Of a DNA stretch of 64,000 nucleotides, positions 49,001-56,915 are shown one piece after another (the first letter of the stretch is position 1; the number at the start of each line of letters is the position of its first letter). The notes beneath the pieces were generated by a model that saw only the letters and a list, made by a program, of their open reading frames with translations, had not been told where the DNA came from and ran no database searches. Source of the stretch: AV69 sp963742315 (lineage in GTDB: Bacteria; Verrucomicrobiota; Verrucomicrobiia; Chthoniobacterales; UBA10450); the NCBI GenBank assembly GCA_963742315.1, contig CAVULE010000015.1, positions 434,001 through 498,000 on the forward strand. The letters are read 5' to 3'. A program made the translations under genes and the position numbers.

Positions 49001-49185
49001 GCGCTTTTGATTCGCAGGCCCGAGCGATAATTCTTTGCGCCTTCGCGCACGTAACCGCTCAACAGCGGCGCCTCGTATTTAGCCTCAGAGACGCGGCCGC
49101 TTTTTAGCAACTCGCGCGCAGGCTTCATCGCCTGCCATCCCCCTGCATTGAGGAGGAATTTCTCGGTAATCGGAATATCGCTCAC
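46084..49185 (-). CDS. SWIM-domain SNF2 family ATPase/helicase
   Basis: This 1033-residue protein begins with a SWIM zinc finger (CSCWESRSAGKICAHSVA). The middle is a long beta-rich region. The C-terminal SNF2 motor has motif I GGILADEMGLGKTVQTLAFL, Ia VVCPTSLVTNWE, II VLDEAQHIKN, III FVLTGTPMEN and VI ATDRAHRIGQTRVVTAYKLI. It is an ATP-driven DNA translocase of the RapA/HepA-like type. The nearest family is often annotated as DEAD/DEAH box helicase with SWIM. It stands alone after orphan tail 3. A role in transcription, repair or defence cannot be told. Confidence 0.93.
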   Translation of the reverse strand: MSDIPITEKFLLNAGGWQAMKPARELLKSGRVSEAKYEAPLLSGYVREGAKNYRSGLRIKSAIDVENLCSCWESRSAGKICAHSVAVGLGYLNPPAAVVAVPNEPTMPEAPAGPRFVPADSADAALTTLHVILPPNFAGAWRKGQIMIVVEAEVSRNRTLVSALPKTNTFAAGETDLALIESLRAVPAIFKSGMAILSRDAFLRLLPALQNHPRVTFGKATQVTISSAALRSELLVESRGEGSIAVKCNFPSNALLLWNATDAWLLQNNEFVRCGEALPAGSTHLFERPLLLDGDRALHFLAFDLPRLRDAFDVRAGEGVRLPEIATALPAFELRLAGTLFSVTGELMCSYGDRAPIKAFANAQDQFVFRDSQNTNRVLMRNLDAENTAIARLEQIGFARTDAGGFVLHGQPNVVRFFATDYQRMQRDWKITLTAQVQNWTGEIERITPKLEIVSSGQDWFEVRYSLTTPGGEMFSNADIQRLLGSGQSQTRLKNGHLAVIDTGGLEDLEQVIRDCDPAQTQPGLYRINRAHAGYVEQTARELGSAVADRREALKKFITGRDASPDAKTKLGPLAERLREYQLVGFEWLTRLAANNLGGILADEMGLGKTVQTLAFLRAHQGDGPALVVCPTSLVTNWENEARKFTPELKALVLEGADRAARFKSIADVDMVITSYALLRRDIDTLREINFSTAVLDEAQHIKNPETQNAQAAFALRAKHRFVLTGTPMENSVRDLWSITNFALPGYLGNRNDFRERYELPIARGSAPDVQRRLSRRLQPFLLRRRKRDVAKDLPEKIEQVVPCSLTSHQRAAYDALLREIQQGLGSSGKNVNAGAQRMKMLTGLLRLRQVCCDLRLVGIDKEETSAKLDLLDELLEEAIDGEHRVLVFSQFVSMLHLVRERLEKLEIPFCYLDGATKQRQEIVDRFQSDPAIPVFLISLKAGGVGLNLSAADTVIHFDPWWNPAVEAQATDRAHRIGQTRVVTAYKLITRDTVEEKILRLQEKKRAAIDAAIDSEEPLMTGLTTEELEELLA

Positions 49186-49252
49186 AGGCGAGCAACGTCG
49201 CGCATTCTGTGCGTTTGCAAAAATCCGCGCGCAGTTTACCCGCCGCGGCGGG

Positions 49253-49558
49253 CTACTTCGGCCGTGAGTTCGCGATCCGCAGCAGCACGTCGGCGTGACA
49301 CGGCTCGTCGAGCTCGCACCAGCAGGCGAGATCTTTGTCGTGCAGGCAGTGGCGGATGTCGCGCTCGCTGAAATTTTCAGCGAGGTGCTGTTCGTATAAC
49401 TCGACGGCTTTTTCGGCCGTGAGCGTTTCGCCGTTCATCAGCTCCGAGCCCACCACGTACGGGTTTCCCCAAACAGTCGGTCGGCCGACGTAGATGGCGT
49501 TCGCCGGCATTTTCCAGCCTTTCGCGCGGCTACGCTGGATTCGCTTCGGTTTGCTCAT
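49253..49558 (-). CDS. DUF4326 domain protein
   Basis: This 101-residue protein starts MSKPKRIQRSRAKGWKMPAN and has YVGRPTVWGNPYVVG and LACWCELDEPCHADVLL, the DUF4326 hallmarks (the CWC and CHAD parts look metal-binding). DUF4326 occurs in phages and plasmids. A 6-bp hairpin (GCGAGA at 49559, TCTCGC at 49573) sits directly against the start codon. The frame continues open to 49750 with signal-peptide-like sequence, which I do not include. Confidence 0.85.
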   Translation of the reverse strand: MSKPKRIQRSRAKGWKMPANAIYVGRPTVWGNPYVVGSELMNGETLTAEKAVELYEQHLAENFSERDIRHCLHDKDLACWCELDEPCHADVLLRIANSRPK

Positions 49559-49903
49559 GCGAGACCGTAAATTCTCGCGCCGCTTTTCCGTTCCGCAAAC
49601 AACGGCCTTAGCACCCCTTTCCTCCGCCAACCGGACGATTACTTCCGTCGCGTATTCGGCCTCTCTGGCGTTAATGGTGCCAAGCGAGGACAGCAACATC
49701 GACAGCGAAAGGCTGGCGACGACTGCGGGCGATCGGACTAGCTTGCGCAAAACATCGCGGATCCGTTTTAGCTATCCAGCGCGGTAGAGCGGCAGGATGA
49801 TGAGACGATGGCCGCAGTCTAGCATCGTCGTGAAGAGAGGCAGAGCGGCGGTGCGGTGCATGAGGCTTGTCCGCCGCACAGTTCAGCGGGTATCGTCGCC
49901 AAC

Positions 49904-50422
49904 ATGACAGCTTCCACCGTGGCCCAATACCTCGCCGCACTCCCCGCGGATCGCCGCACCGCGCTCAGCGCCGTGCGCAAGGCGATCAATGAGAACCTGC
50001 CGGACGGATATGAGGAGGGCATGCAGTTCGGGATGATCGGCTGGTACGTCCCGCTGTCCGTGTATCCGGCGGGCTATGGCGAGAATCCCAAAGTGCCGCT
50101 GCCATTTGTTGCGCTCGCATCGCAGAAGTCGGGCATGGTGCTGCATTTCCTGTGCTTCTACGGTCATCCCACTCTCTCAACCTGGTTCACCAGCGAATAC
50201 AAGAAGAGCGGCAAGAAGCTCGACATGGGTAAAGGTTGCGTTCGCTTCAAATCGTTGGAGGACCTGGCTGTCGACGTGGTCGGCCGCACTGTTGCGCGCG
50301 TGTCCGTGGAGGAGCACATGGCCAATTATCGTGCGGCGAGAGCGCTGATGGGTAAGGGAAAGAGCAGCGCAAAGAAGGGCGCCAAAAAGTCGGCGGTAAA
50401 GAAGGCCAAACCAAAGAAATGA
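49904..50422 (+). CDS. DUF1801 domain protein
   Basis: This 172-residue protein starts MTASTVAQYLAALPADRRTA and contains MQFGMIGWYVPLSVYPAGYG, HFLCFYGHP and MGKGCVRFKSLEDLA of the DUF1801/YdhG-like fold. A Lys/Ala-rich tail (KSSAKKGAKKSAVKKAKPKK) follows, typical of DNA- or RNA-binding extensions. Function unknown. The sequence of this tail is repeated at 51187, 52698, 56737 and 58612. Confidence 0.9.
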   Translation: MTASTVAQYLAALPADRRTALSAVRKAINENLPDGYEEGMQFGMIGWYVPLSVYPAGYGENPKVPLPFVALASQKSGMVLHFLCFYGHPTLSTWFTSEYKKSGKKLDMGKGCVRFKSLEDLAVDVVGRTVARVSVEEHMANYRAARALMGKGKSSAKKGAKKSAVKKAKPKK

Positions 50423-50435
50423 CTTGCGCGACCGC

Positions 50436-50912
50436 CTAAGGCTTACAGGGGATGTTCGTATCCTGCGCAGCCACGATCTGCCATTTCCCGGCGCGTTTCA
50501 GCCACGTGTCGGTCCAGATCAGACAATGCTTTGTCTCCTTGCCATCTTTAGCCTTGACCGCGCTTTCCGCTCCATACGCGATCGCGATGGAGTCGCCGAA
50601 GAATCTCACCTTTACCTCGCCCAGCTGGCAGTCGCGCTCGAGCACCTTGGTATCTGTGGTGATCGCGTCCTTCTTGCCGTAGCGCCGTCCGCTTGGCGAT
50701 GTCCCCTGGAAGTCGTCCGCAATCACGTCCTTAAGATCCGGTTGCGGACTGCAGGCCGAGTTTGCCCACTTCGCCTCGGCCGCAATGATGAACTTCACCT
50801 TCACCTCCCCCGGCGATCCCCATCGAGATTCCTGGCCAACGCTGGGTGAGACAAACCCACCGAGAAACAACAGTGCGAGAAGAGATGCTGGAATGATTGA
50901 GGCGAATTTCAT
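50436..50912 (-). CDS. Secreted SnoaL/DUF4440-like protein
   Basis: This 158-residue protein from MKFASIIPASLLALLFLGGF has a clear signal peptide ending near SVGQE. The mature part is a cone-shaped NTF2-like domain: VIADDFQGTSPSGRRYGKKD, VRFFGDSIAIAYGAE and IWTDTWLKRAGKWQIVAAQD. Such domains act as enzymes or binding modules in the periplasm. The upstream extension to 51065 is not used. It lies on the opposite strand between the DUF1801 gene and its first orphan tail. Confidence 0.85.
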   Translation of the reverse strand: MKFASIIPASLLALLFLGGFVSPSVGQESRWGSPGEVKVKFIIAAEAKWANSACSPQPDLKDVIADDFQGTSPSGRRYGKKDAITTDTKVLERDCQLGEVKVRFFGDSIAIAYGAESAVKAKDGKETKHCLIWTDTWLKRAGKWQIVAAQDTNIPCKP

Positions 50913-51186
50913 TGGTTGAAGCTCTGTGTCCGTTTGTATTTCACCGGCCTCGCCGGGCAAGCCTTTTCTTCGCTTCGAACCAAGACGCGTTCGATGCAGG
51001 TAAAGACCGACATCGACGGCTATCGATTGGATTAAATAATGCAGATTGCGAGAACGTGATCCCAAGCGACTTAATTTCAGCTTTTCAGTTTTCAGCGTTT
51101 CGGCTTTTTCAGAAAGCGCGCGCCTGATCGGGGCATGATCTCTAATCTTTCTACTTTAACCTTTAGCCTTTCTACTTTGCACTGCA

Positions 51187-51252
51187 CATGGCCAATTACC
51201 GGGCGGCGAGGGCGCTCCTGCGCAAGGGAAAAAGGGCGAAACCAAAGAAGTG
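51187..51252 (+). pseudogene. Orphan DUF1801 tail 1
   Basis: The frame reads MANYRAARALLRKGKRAKPK then K and stop, matching the DUF1801 C-terminus but with a shortened Lys-rich part. No gene body precedes it. Within 10 bp it is followed by TTCCTAATTCTTAATTC, which runs up to the MFS gene. Confidence 0.8.
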
Positions 51253-51289
51253 ATTCCTAATTCTTAATTCTACCTTCTTACTTTGTTAA

Positions 51290-52648
51290 ATGGATTCCTC
51301 CGGACAGAGCGGCGTGCTGGTTTTGCTCGGTGTGTTGTTCACCATCATTCTGGCCGGTCTCGACAACACGATCGTTAGCACGGTCATGCCGGTGGCATTG
51401 CCTGAGCTCGGCGGTGCGCACCTGTACGCGTGGACATTTGCGGCTTACATGCTCGCCGCGGCGGTATCGATGCCGATCTGGGGGCCGGGGTCGGATCGCT
51501 GGGGACGCCGGCGCACATATCTCGTCGGCATTGTCGCGTTCACGGCCGGGAGCGGGCTCTGCGCTGTCGCGCGCACGATGATGGAGTTCATCGGCGCTCG
51601 CGCCATCCAAGGCATCGGAGCGGGAGCCGTTGCGACGCTGCCGTTTGTTCTGCTCGGAGTTGTTTATCCGCCTAACAAACGCGGCAGGGCGCTGGGCGCG
51701 GCCAGCAGCGCATGGGCGATCGCGAGTGTAGCCGGCCCACTCCTCGGAACACTGATCGTGACGCACGTTTCATGGCGCTGGGCTTTCTTGATAAACATGC
51801 CGATTGCAATTGTGGCTGCGTTCCTGGTCATCGCCGGAATGCACGAGAGCATTGGGCATAGTGTTGGCCGATTCGATTTTGCCGGTGCCCTTCTCGCCGG
51901 CGCCGGTGGCAGTTGCCTGATGTGGGCATTTGTGGATCTCGGCGAAAGACAAATCGGATTGATGCAGGCCGTCCTCGTAGGCGCCGGAATCATTCTGCTT
52001 GCCATCTTCGTCTGGCATGAGGGACGAACACCCCATCCGATTCTGCCGTTGAGTTTCTTTCATCATGCCGGCTACGCATCGTCGATTTCTTCATCATTCC
52101 TCGCCTTCTTCAGCGGCTTTGGCCTTAGCGCTTATCTGCCGCTCGAAACCAATGCTGTGTTTCATGAGAATCGCGCGTTTGTAGGCTTGGTAGTTGGCGC
52201 GTTCACCATCGGATGGAGCACGTTCGCCTTCGGCGCGGGACGATTAGTCCATCGAATAGGAGAACGACTTCCAAGTGTGATTGGAATCGTTGTACATATT
52301 CTGGGACTACTTTTTTTCATGGTGGCATTTGAACATGGCCTCGGCTGGGTCATCGCTGCGGCGCTAATCGCAGGCGCCGGAATGGGAATGCTATCGCCCG
52401 CGCTGACGGTAGTGGTGCAGAACAGCGTCCCGGTTGCCCGAATGGGTAGCGCGACCACCAGTCAGCAATTTATCCGGCAGGTCGGTGCTGCACTCGGCGT
52501 CAGCACGTTTGTTTTGGCCGCTACCGTAGGTGGATTTCGCCTGGGCTTGCTGCTGATGATTGCAGTGAGCGCCGGCACATTTGCATGCGTGCTGGCGCTG
52601 CCAGCACACAGTCTCCACGATGCACACCAGATCGATGCTTTAGAATAG
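51290..52648 (+). CDS. MFS transporter, EmrB/QacA-type drug efflux
   Basis: This 452-residue protein has at least 12 transmembrane helices. It opens with FTIILAGLDNTIVSTVMPVA (the DxxIVxxAxP-like motif) and has SDRWGRRRTYLVG (motif A) and GSCLMWAFVDLGE. It would export drugs by proton antiport. The ATG lies 37 bp after orphan tail 1. Its last 175 bp are repeated at 54047. Some family members have 14 helices; I count about 13 here. Confidence 0.9.
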   Translation: MDSSGQSGVLVLLGVLFTIILAGLDNTIVSTVMPVALPELGGAHLYAWTFAAYMLAAAVSMPIWGPGSDRWGRRRTYLVGIVAFTAGSGLCAVARTMMEFIGARAIQGIGAGAVATLPFVLLGVVYPPNKRGRALGAASSAWAIASVAGPLLGTLIVTHVSWRWAFLINMPIAIVAAFLVIAGMHESIGHSVGRFDFAGALLAGAGGSCLMWAFVDLGERQIGLMQAVLVGAGIILLAIFVWHEGRTPHPILPLSFFHHAGYASSISSSFLAFFSGFGLSAYLPLETNAVFHENRAFVGLVVGAFTIGWSTFAFGAGRLVHRIGERLPSVIGIVVHILGLLFFMVAFEHGLGWVIAAALIAGAGMGMLSPALTVVVQNSVPVARMGSATTSQQFIRQVGAALGVSTFVLAATVGGFRLGLLLMIAVSAGTFACVLALPAHSLHDAHQIDALE

Positions 52649-52697
52649 TCATTCTCCGAACTGCGAAATTCTTGCAAGCAAGGAGAGTCGCGAACGG

Positions 52698-52752
52698 AGC
52701 AGTAGCGCAAAGAAGGGCGGCATAAAGACGTCCGCGGTGCGGCAAACTAAAA
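52698..52752 (+). pseudogene. Orphan DUF1801 tail 2
   Basis: AGCAGTAGCGCAAAGAAGGG and the following bases match the Lys-rich tail of the DUF1801 gene (SSAKKG...SAV). It has drifted and the normal stop is lost. It lies between the MFS and YjbR genes. Confidence 0.6.
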
Positions 52753-52799
52753 GCAGGCTCCAAAATAGATGCACTGCCGGGGCCTAACAACTCAGCGTC

Positions 52800-53129
52800 T
52801 CAACTTTTCAACTTTGTCGGCGCCGCGTTGGTCCATGCCATCTTCATCGCTGATTCGATCACATCCCGTCTCGCTGCTTTGAGCAGAACCTGGGTGCTTC
52901 CTCGTTTTCCCCACCCACCTTTGACCGGTTCAAACATTTCCGGGTAACGCCCGATTAATTCGCCTTGCTGACCCGTCGTTAAAATCAGAACTCCGAAGTG
53001 TTCGCCCGGATAACCGAGCGTTGCGAAAATCTTCCCGCCTTTCACGCGAAAATCCGGATGCCCAACGTGCGATTTCTCAAATGTCTCCGTCAAACTCAAC
53101 GCCATCTTCCGAAATTGCTCTTCCGTCAC
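52800..53129 (-). CDS. MmcQ/YjbR family protein
   Basis: This 109-residue protein shows the YjbR-like fold: MTEEQFRKMALSLTETFEKS, HVGHPDFRVKGGKIFATLGY and PEMFEPVKGGWGKRGSTQVL. The family has a DNA-binding-like double-wing structure and no known function. It converges with the MFS gene and is divergent from marC. Confidence 0.9.
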   Translation of the reverse strand: MTEEQFRKMALSLTETFEKSHVGHPDFRVKGGKIFATLGYPGEHFGVLILTTGQQGELIGRYPEMFEPVKGGWGKRGSTQVLLKAARRDVIESAMKMAWTNAAPTKLKS

Positions 53130-53324
53130 GAAAGCATTCTAGCGCAGGGCACGCGGAGTCCACCAAGCACTTGGCGGCGGCTTGCCCTTTGTGCCGTTTT
53201 CGTTGAACAGATTGACCGCCGCGATGACCATGCTTAATCCGAGTTAGGTCGGAAGCTATTTCTTCGCCGGGATTGAGTCACTCGTCACTTGTCACAGGCC
53301 CCTTCTTCAATGTAAGGACGTTGC

Positions 53325-54032
53325 GTGCTTTACCCGATTCCAACGAGTGAAACCAGTATTCTGGGCACGTTTGCCGCCACCTTGTTTGCGCTGCTCAACC
53401 CGCTTGGAATGCTTCCCGTCTTCATTGGTTATACCGCTGGCAGAAGCACCAGCGTCCAACGTTGGTTGGCCCTCTTCATCTCGATCACGGTGTTGGGATT
53501 GATGCTCCTGTTTCTATTTGCCGGCACAACGTTGCTGAATTTCTTTGGTATCACGATCGACGCTTTCCGCGTCGCCGGTGGAATTCTGCTCTTGTTAATC
53601 GGCATCCGCACGGTCGCCAGCGATCCTACTACTAAGGCGAAGGACCTGATGATCGCATCGGAAGTCGGCGCGCTGTGCGAAGCCGAATCTGTTTACGGCC
53701 AGATCGTCGTTCCGTTTGCCATGCCGTTGCTGGTTGGACCGGGTGTCATCGCCAACTTGATTCTGTACGCCAGCGAAGCCTGGGAAAGAAAAAGCCCCAA
53801 ACTGGCTTCGGGACTGGTGGCCGTGACCGTGGGCATTTCCTTACTGACCTTCGTCATTCTACTTTCGGGTGGATTCCTGAGAAAACTGCTGGGCGACGTT
53901 GGTCTTAGCATCGCCACCCGCATTCTCGGGTTGCTCGTCGCCTCGATCGGCGTCCAATTCGTGATCGCGGGGCTAACGAATGTGATAGTCAATTCAATCG
54001 TGCCCGCTGTGTTGCCACGGCTTCACGGATAG
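53325..54032 (+). CDS. MarC family integral membrane protein
   Basis: This 235-residue protein has six hydrophobic helices. The MarC signatures are visible: FAALLNPLG-like ATLFALLNPLGMLPVF, RVAGGILLLLIGIRTV and PFAMPLLVGPGVIANLIL. Start GTG at 53325. MarC proteins were once linked to multiple antibiotic resistance; function is not established. Immediately after its stop comes the orphan MFS tail. Confidence 0.9.
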   Translation: MLYPIPTSETSILGTFAATLFALLNPLGMLPVFIGYTAGRSTSVQRWLALFISITVLGLMLLFLFAGTTLLNFFGITIDAFRVAGGILLLLIGIRTVASDPTTKAKDLMIASEVGALCEAESVYGQIVVPFAMPLLVGPGVIANLILYASEAWERKSPKLASGLVAVTVGISLLTFVILLSGGFLRKLLGDVGLSIATRILGLLVASIGVQFVIAGLTNVIVNSIVPAVLPRLHG

Positions 54033-54046
54033 TAGCGTGAGCGCAG

Positions 54047-54225
54047 CCGGCAGATCGGTGCTGCACTCGGCGTCAGCACGTTTGTTCTGGCCGCAACCGT
54101 AGGTGGCTTTCGCTTGGGCTTGCTGATGATGATTGCGGTGAGCGCCGGAACTTTTGCGTGCGTGCTGGCGCTGCCAGCCCATAGCCTCCACGATGCGCAC
54201 CAAACTGATGCTTATAATAAACGAG
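54047..54225 (+). pseudogene. Orphan MFS tail
   Basis: About 175 bp matches 52474-52648 at roughly 90% by eye, with no indels: RQIGAALGVSTFVLAATVGG, FRLGLLMMIAVSAGTFACVL and ALPAHSLHDAHQTDA. Most differences are at third codon positions. The stop codon of the intact gene is replaced and the frame runs on a few codons. The fragment begins 15 bp after marC. Confidence 0.85.
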
Positions 54226-54245
54226 GGAGGCAAAGGAGAGTTTAG

Positions 54246-54730
54246 ACCAACCGCGAATGAACGCTAATAGACACGAATTGCTGTTACACAGAGAGGTGTA
54301 TGCGGTGGTCGGCTGCGCCATCGAGGTCTTAAACGTTCGTGGACACGGGCTGCACGAAAAGATTTATGAAAATTGTCTCTGCGTGGAGTTTCGCTTGCGC
54401 GGTATTTCCTACAACCAACAGGAACGACATCAGGTGTTGTACAAGGGCGAACTGGTCGGAGAGTATATTCCGGATCTTGTCGTTCAACACCAACTGATCG
54501 TCGACACGAAGACAATCGACCGGATCACTGATCATGAGCGTGGGCAGATGCTGAATTATCTCCGCATCACCGCGCTACCCGTTGGGATCATCCTGAATTT
54601 CAAGCACGCGCGTCTGGAGTGGGAGCGTCTCGTGCTAACCAACGAACGCGAAATTAGAGGGCGATACAAAAGAATTGATCTTGTAGTCCCACACTCTATT
54701 CGCGTTTATTCGCGTTTATTCGTGGTGAAG
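54246..54730. mobile_element. Inverted-repeat-flanked GxxExxY unit
   Basis: Left: ACCGCGAATGAACGC followed by TAATAGACACGAATT (about 54248-54277). Right, reverse-complemented: ACCACGAATAAACGCGAATA (about 54697-54727). The two ends are imperfect inverted repeats of about 30 bp built from ACGCGAATAA units, enclosing a single gene. Such ends next to GxxExxY genes are something I recall from other genomes. There is no transposase, so mobility would need help in trans. Confidence 0.6.
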
Positions 54731-54778
54731 AGTTACCCTAATTCGATTGTTTGCCCAGATGATCGGTCGAGTGGATGA
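54257..54778 (+). CDS. GxxExxY family protein with PD-(D/E)XK-like signature
   Basis: The frame has 173 residues. The family name motif is at Gly31-Glu34-Tyr37 (GHGLHEKIYE). The following IPDLVVQHQLIVDTKTI gives Asp73, Asp83 and Lys85, spaced as in PD-(D/E)XK nucleases. The core ends near LEWERLVL, residue 125, so the last 45 residues may be a read-through of the inverted-repeat region rather than fold. The N-terminal MNANRHE is encoded by the left inverted repeat. No biochemical function is known. Confidence 0.85.
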   Translation: MNANRHELLLHREVYAVVGCAIEVLNVRGHGLHEKIYENCLCVEFRLRGISYNQQERHQVLYKGELVGEYIPDLVVQHQLIVDTKTIDRITDHERGQMLNYLRITALPVGIILNFKHARLEWERLVLTNEREIRGRYKRIDLVVPHSIRVYSRLFVVKSYPNSIVCPDDRSSG

Positions 54779-56459
54779 ACGCGGCCGCGTCATCGTGGAG
54801 GGCCTTGAGCGATTCCTGGTGGGCGTACACCATGTGGCCCGACTGATAGTAATGATATTCAATGTGATCCTGGAGCCGGTCCGGGATCCGCAGCTGGTGC
54901 ATCTCGTACCAGCCCTCGTAAAACGGTGTGGCCAGATCAAAGTAGCCGCCGGTTAGAAAAATTCTGAGGTCCGGATTGTATTTCATGGCGGTGGCTAAGT
55001 CTGGCATGGTGTTAGTCGCCTGCTGCAGCGGCCGTTGCGCCCCCGGCGGCTGGTGTTTAAAATCCCAGCTCTTCCACAAGTGGGCTACGGGCCGATACAT
55101 TTTGTCCTGACCAAACTTCAAAGTTTTCCTTACGTAGTCGTTGAAAGCCGAGACATAGGCGGAGCTGATGGCGGCGGACTGCGGATCGTAATCGGCCTCC
55201 TTGCTTAGCGGGTCCATGGTGGGTCCCGAAAAGCGCGTATCGAGCCGGCCCGTGGTCGTGTCCGCATCGTCCTGGAGATTCTTTTCGAACTCGCCGCCAT
55301 CGATGCGCAAGTTAGCCTTCAGGATGTAGCTCACGGGCAGGCCGGTATACGCACGTAGCTTTTCAGCGATGGCCTGGCGCTGGGCTTTCGACAGGGTCGC
55401 TCCCTCCGCCAACGCGTGCGCGTAATCCTTCGTCGCGAAATCCTCCACTTCCTTGAGGAAAGGTTCTAACTCGGTGGGGGAATTCGGCCCGGGTAACTTG
55501 TGATGGTACCAGGCCGTAGCTGCGTAGGTGGGCAGGGCTACGACATACGGCAGGTCGACTCCGGGATTGTTTTCCGGTTCATCCACACTCAGGTCGAAGT
55601 TAAGAATCTGCGAAAGCAGCATGACTCCGTTCAAATCGAGGTGGTAATCTTGCTCGAGCAAGTTTGCCAGCACGGCGGAGCGCGGTGTGCCGTAGCTTTC
55701 ACCGAAGAGATATTTCGGCGAGTTCCAGCGCCCGTATTTGCTGAGATAGGCGACGATGAATTCCGCAAACGCGTGCGCGTCCTGATCTACCCCGTAGAAC
55801 TCTTTTTCTTTGTTCTTCCCGGCGATGCGACTGAACCCGGTGCCGGGAGCGTCCACAAACACCAGATCGGTGGCGTCCAACAGGCTGAAATCGTTGTTCA
55901 CCACCTGATACGGTGCGGCCGGCGTATGCGAGTTATCCGCGGTGACCACCCGCCGGGGCCCAAAAGCGCCCATGTGCAGCCAGACGCTCGAGGAGCCGGG
56001 CCCGCCGTTGAAGAGAAAGGTGATCGGCCGTTTCTCAGGCTCCGTGTTCTGCTTCGTGTAGGCCACGTAGAACATCGACGCTTCTGCTGTCGGATTCTTG
56101 GACTCCTTGTCATCCTGAGAGTCGTCTTCGTTCTCCTTGGCCTTTTGTTCTTCAGGCTTCGCCGCGTCATCCCAGCCTTTGGGATGGACGACAATCGTCC
56201 CTGCCACGGCCTGATAATCGATGCGGCTGCCTTCGACCGTCACGCTACCTGAACTGTTGCTGGACTCCGGTTTGAAATGAGGTGTCGGCGCGGCGGTGGG
56301 CGTAGGCGTGGGGGTGACCGTAGCGTTCGCCTCAACCTCAGACGCCTTGTGAGGAGGAGCTGCTTCAATCGGGACAACGAGGCTTATGATTGTCAGGAGG
56401 CCAAAGGCGAAACTAATCAGGCGTTTTCGGAAAGTAATTTTAGATGTTGCCCGATTCAT
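54738..56459 (-). CDS. Peptidase S10 family serine carboxypeptidase
   Basis: This 573-residue protein starts MNRATSKITFRKRLISFAFG with a signal peptide ending near PIEAA. A Thr/Pro-rich linker (TVTPTPTPTAAPTPHF) precedes the S10 domain: RPITFLFNGGPGSSSVWLHM (oxyanion), YLFGESYGTPRSAVL (nucleophile Ser) and YHYYQSGHMVYAHQES (His). It would trim C-terminal residues of peptides outside the cytoplasm. An open frame upstream to 56564 is not used. It overlaps the GxxExxY frame at the 3' ends by 41 bp. Confidence 0.92.
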   Translation of the reverse strand: MNRATSKITFRKRLISFAFGLLTIISLVVPIEAAPPHKASEVEANATVTPTPTPTAAPTPHFKPESSNSSGSVTVEGSRIDYQAVAGTIVVHPKGWDDAAKPEEQKAKENEDDSQDDKESKNPTAEASMFYVAYTKQNTEPEKRPITFLFNGGPGSSSVWLHMGAFGPRRVVTADNSHTPAAPYQVVNNDFSLLDATDLVFVDAPGTGFSRIAGKNKEKEFYGVDQDAHAFAEFIVAYLSKYGRWNSPKYLFGESYGTPRSAVLANLLEQDYHLDLNGVMLLSQILNFDLSVDEPENNPGVDLPYVVALPTYAATAWYHHKLPGPNSPTELEPFLKEVEDFATKDYAHALAEGATLSKAQRQAIAEKLRAYTGLPVSYILKANLRIDGGEFEKNLQDDADTTTGRLDTRFSGPTMDPLSKEADYDPQSAAISSAYVSAFNDYVRKTLKFGQDKMYRPVAHLWKSWDFKHQPPGAQRPLQQATNTMPDLATAMKYNPDLRIFLTGGYFDLATPFYEGWYEMHQLRIPDRLQDHIEYHYYQSGHMVYAHQESLKALHDDAAAFIHSTDHLGKQSN

Positions 56460-56736
56460 TGAGGAAGATTTTCTTATCGCGATCACACTGCTCAATTTTG
56501 ATCGGAAACGGAGTTTGGGGCAAACGCTGTTTTCGGCCCTCTCGCCGGAGGAGACACAAGGCAATTGCCGGCCTTCCGGATGCGCTCGATTCGCGATTCG
56601 TTATGGCAGAATTTCAGCGTTTGAACTCGTTCGTTGCCCGCACTCACTCGCTCGCTAGCCCTCGTCACTTTACCGTCCGTATCGTCGCTCATCCCATTCG
56701 CTCCATTCAGTTTTTAGCGTTTCAGCTTTTCGGCAG

Positions 56737-56800
56737 GTAAGTCCGCGATTGAAAAGGCGAAACCATAGAAGTAACCCTGGCGACCGCCACGGCTTGCAGC
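56737..56800 (+). pseudogene. Orphan DUF1801 tail 3
   Basis: AAGGCGAAACCATAGAAGTA and the following CGACCGCCACGGCTTGCAG correspond to the intact gene's AAGGCCAAACCAAAGAAATG and its downstream CGACCGCCTAAGGCTTACAG. So the similarity covers sequence beyond the stop codon. The coding frame is lost. A TTCAGCTTTTCGG tract precedes it. Confidence 0.65.
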
Positions 56801-56915
56801 GTGAGTAATAAGGAAGAATGCAGAAGGAAGAAAACGAAAACTAACTACAATACCGGAGATCAAATCTTTTCCTGAGCCAGCAGCTTGCAACGAGCCTGAC
56901 TACCTTGATGCACTG

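Noticed and set aside
49559..49750. N-terminal extension of the DUF4326 protein with a signal-peptide-like start
   Set aside because: DUF4326 proteins begin at the KP.R motif and are cytoplasmic; the extension lacks a ribosome-binding site.
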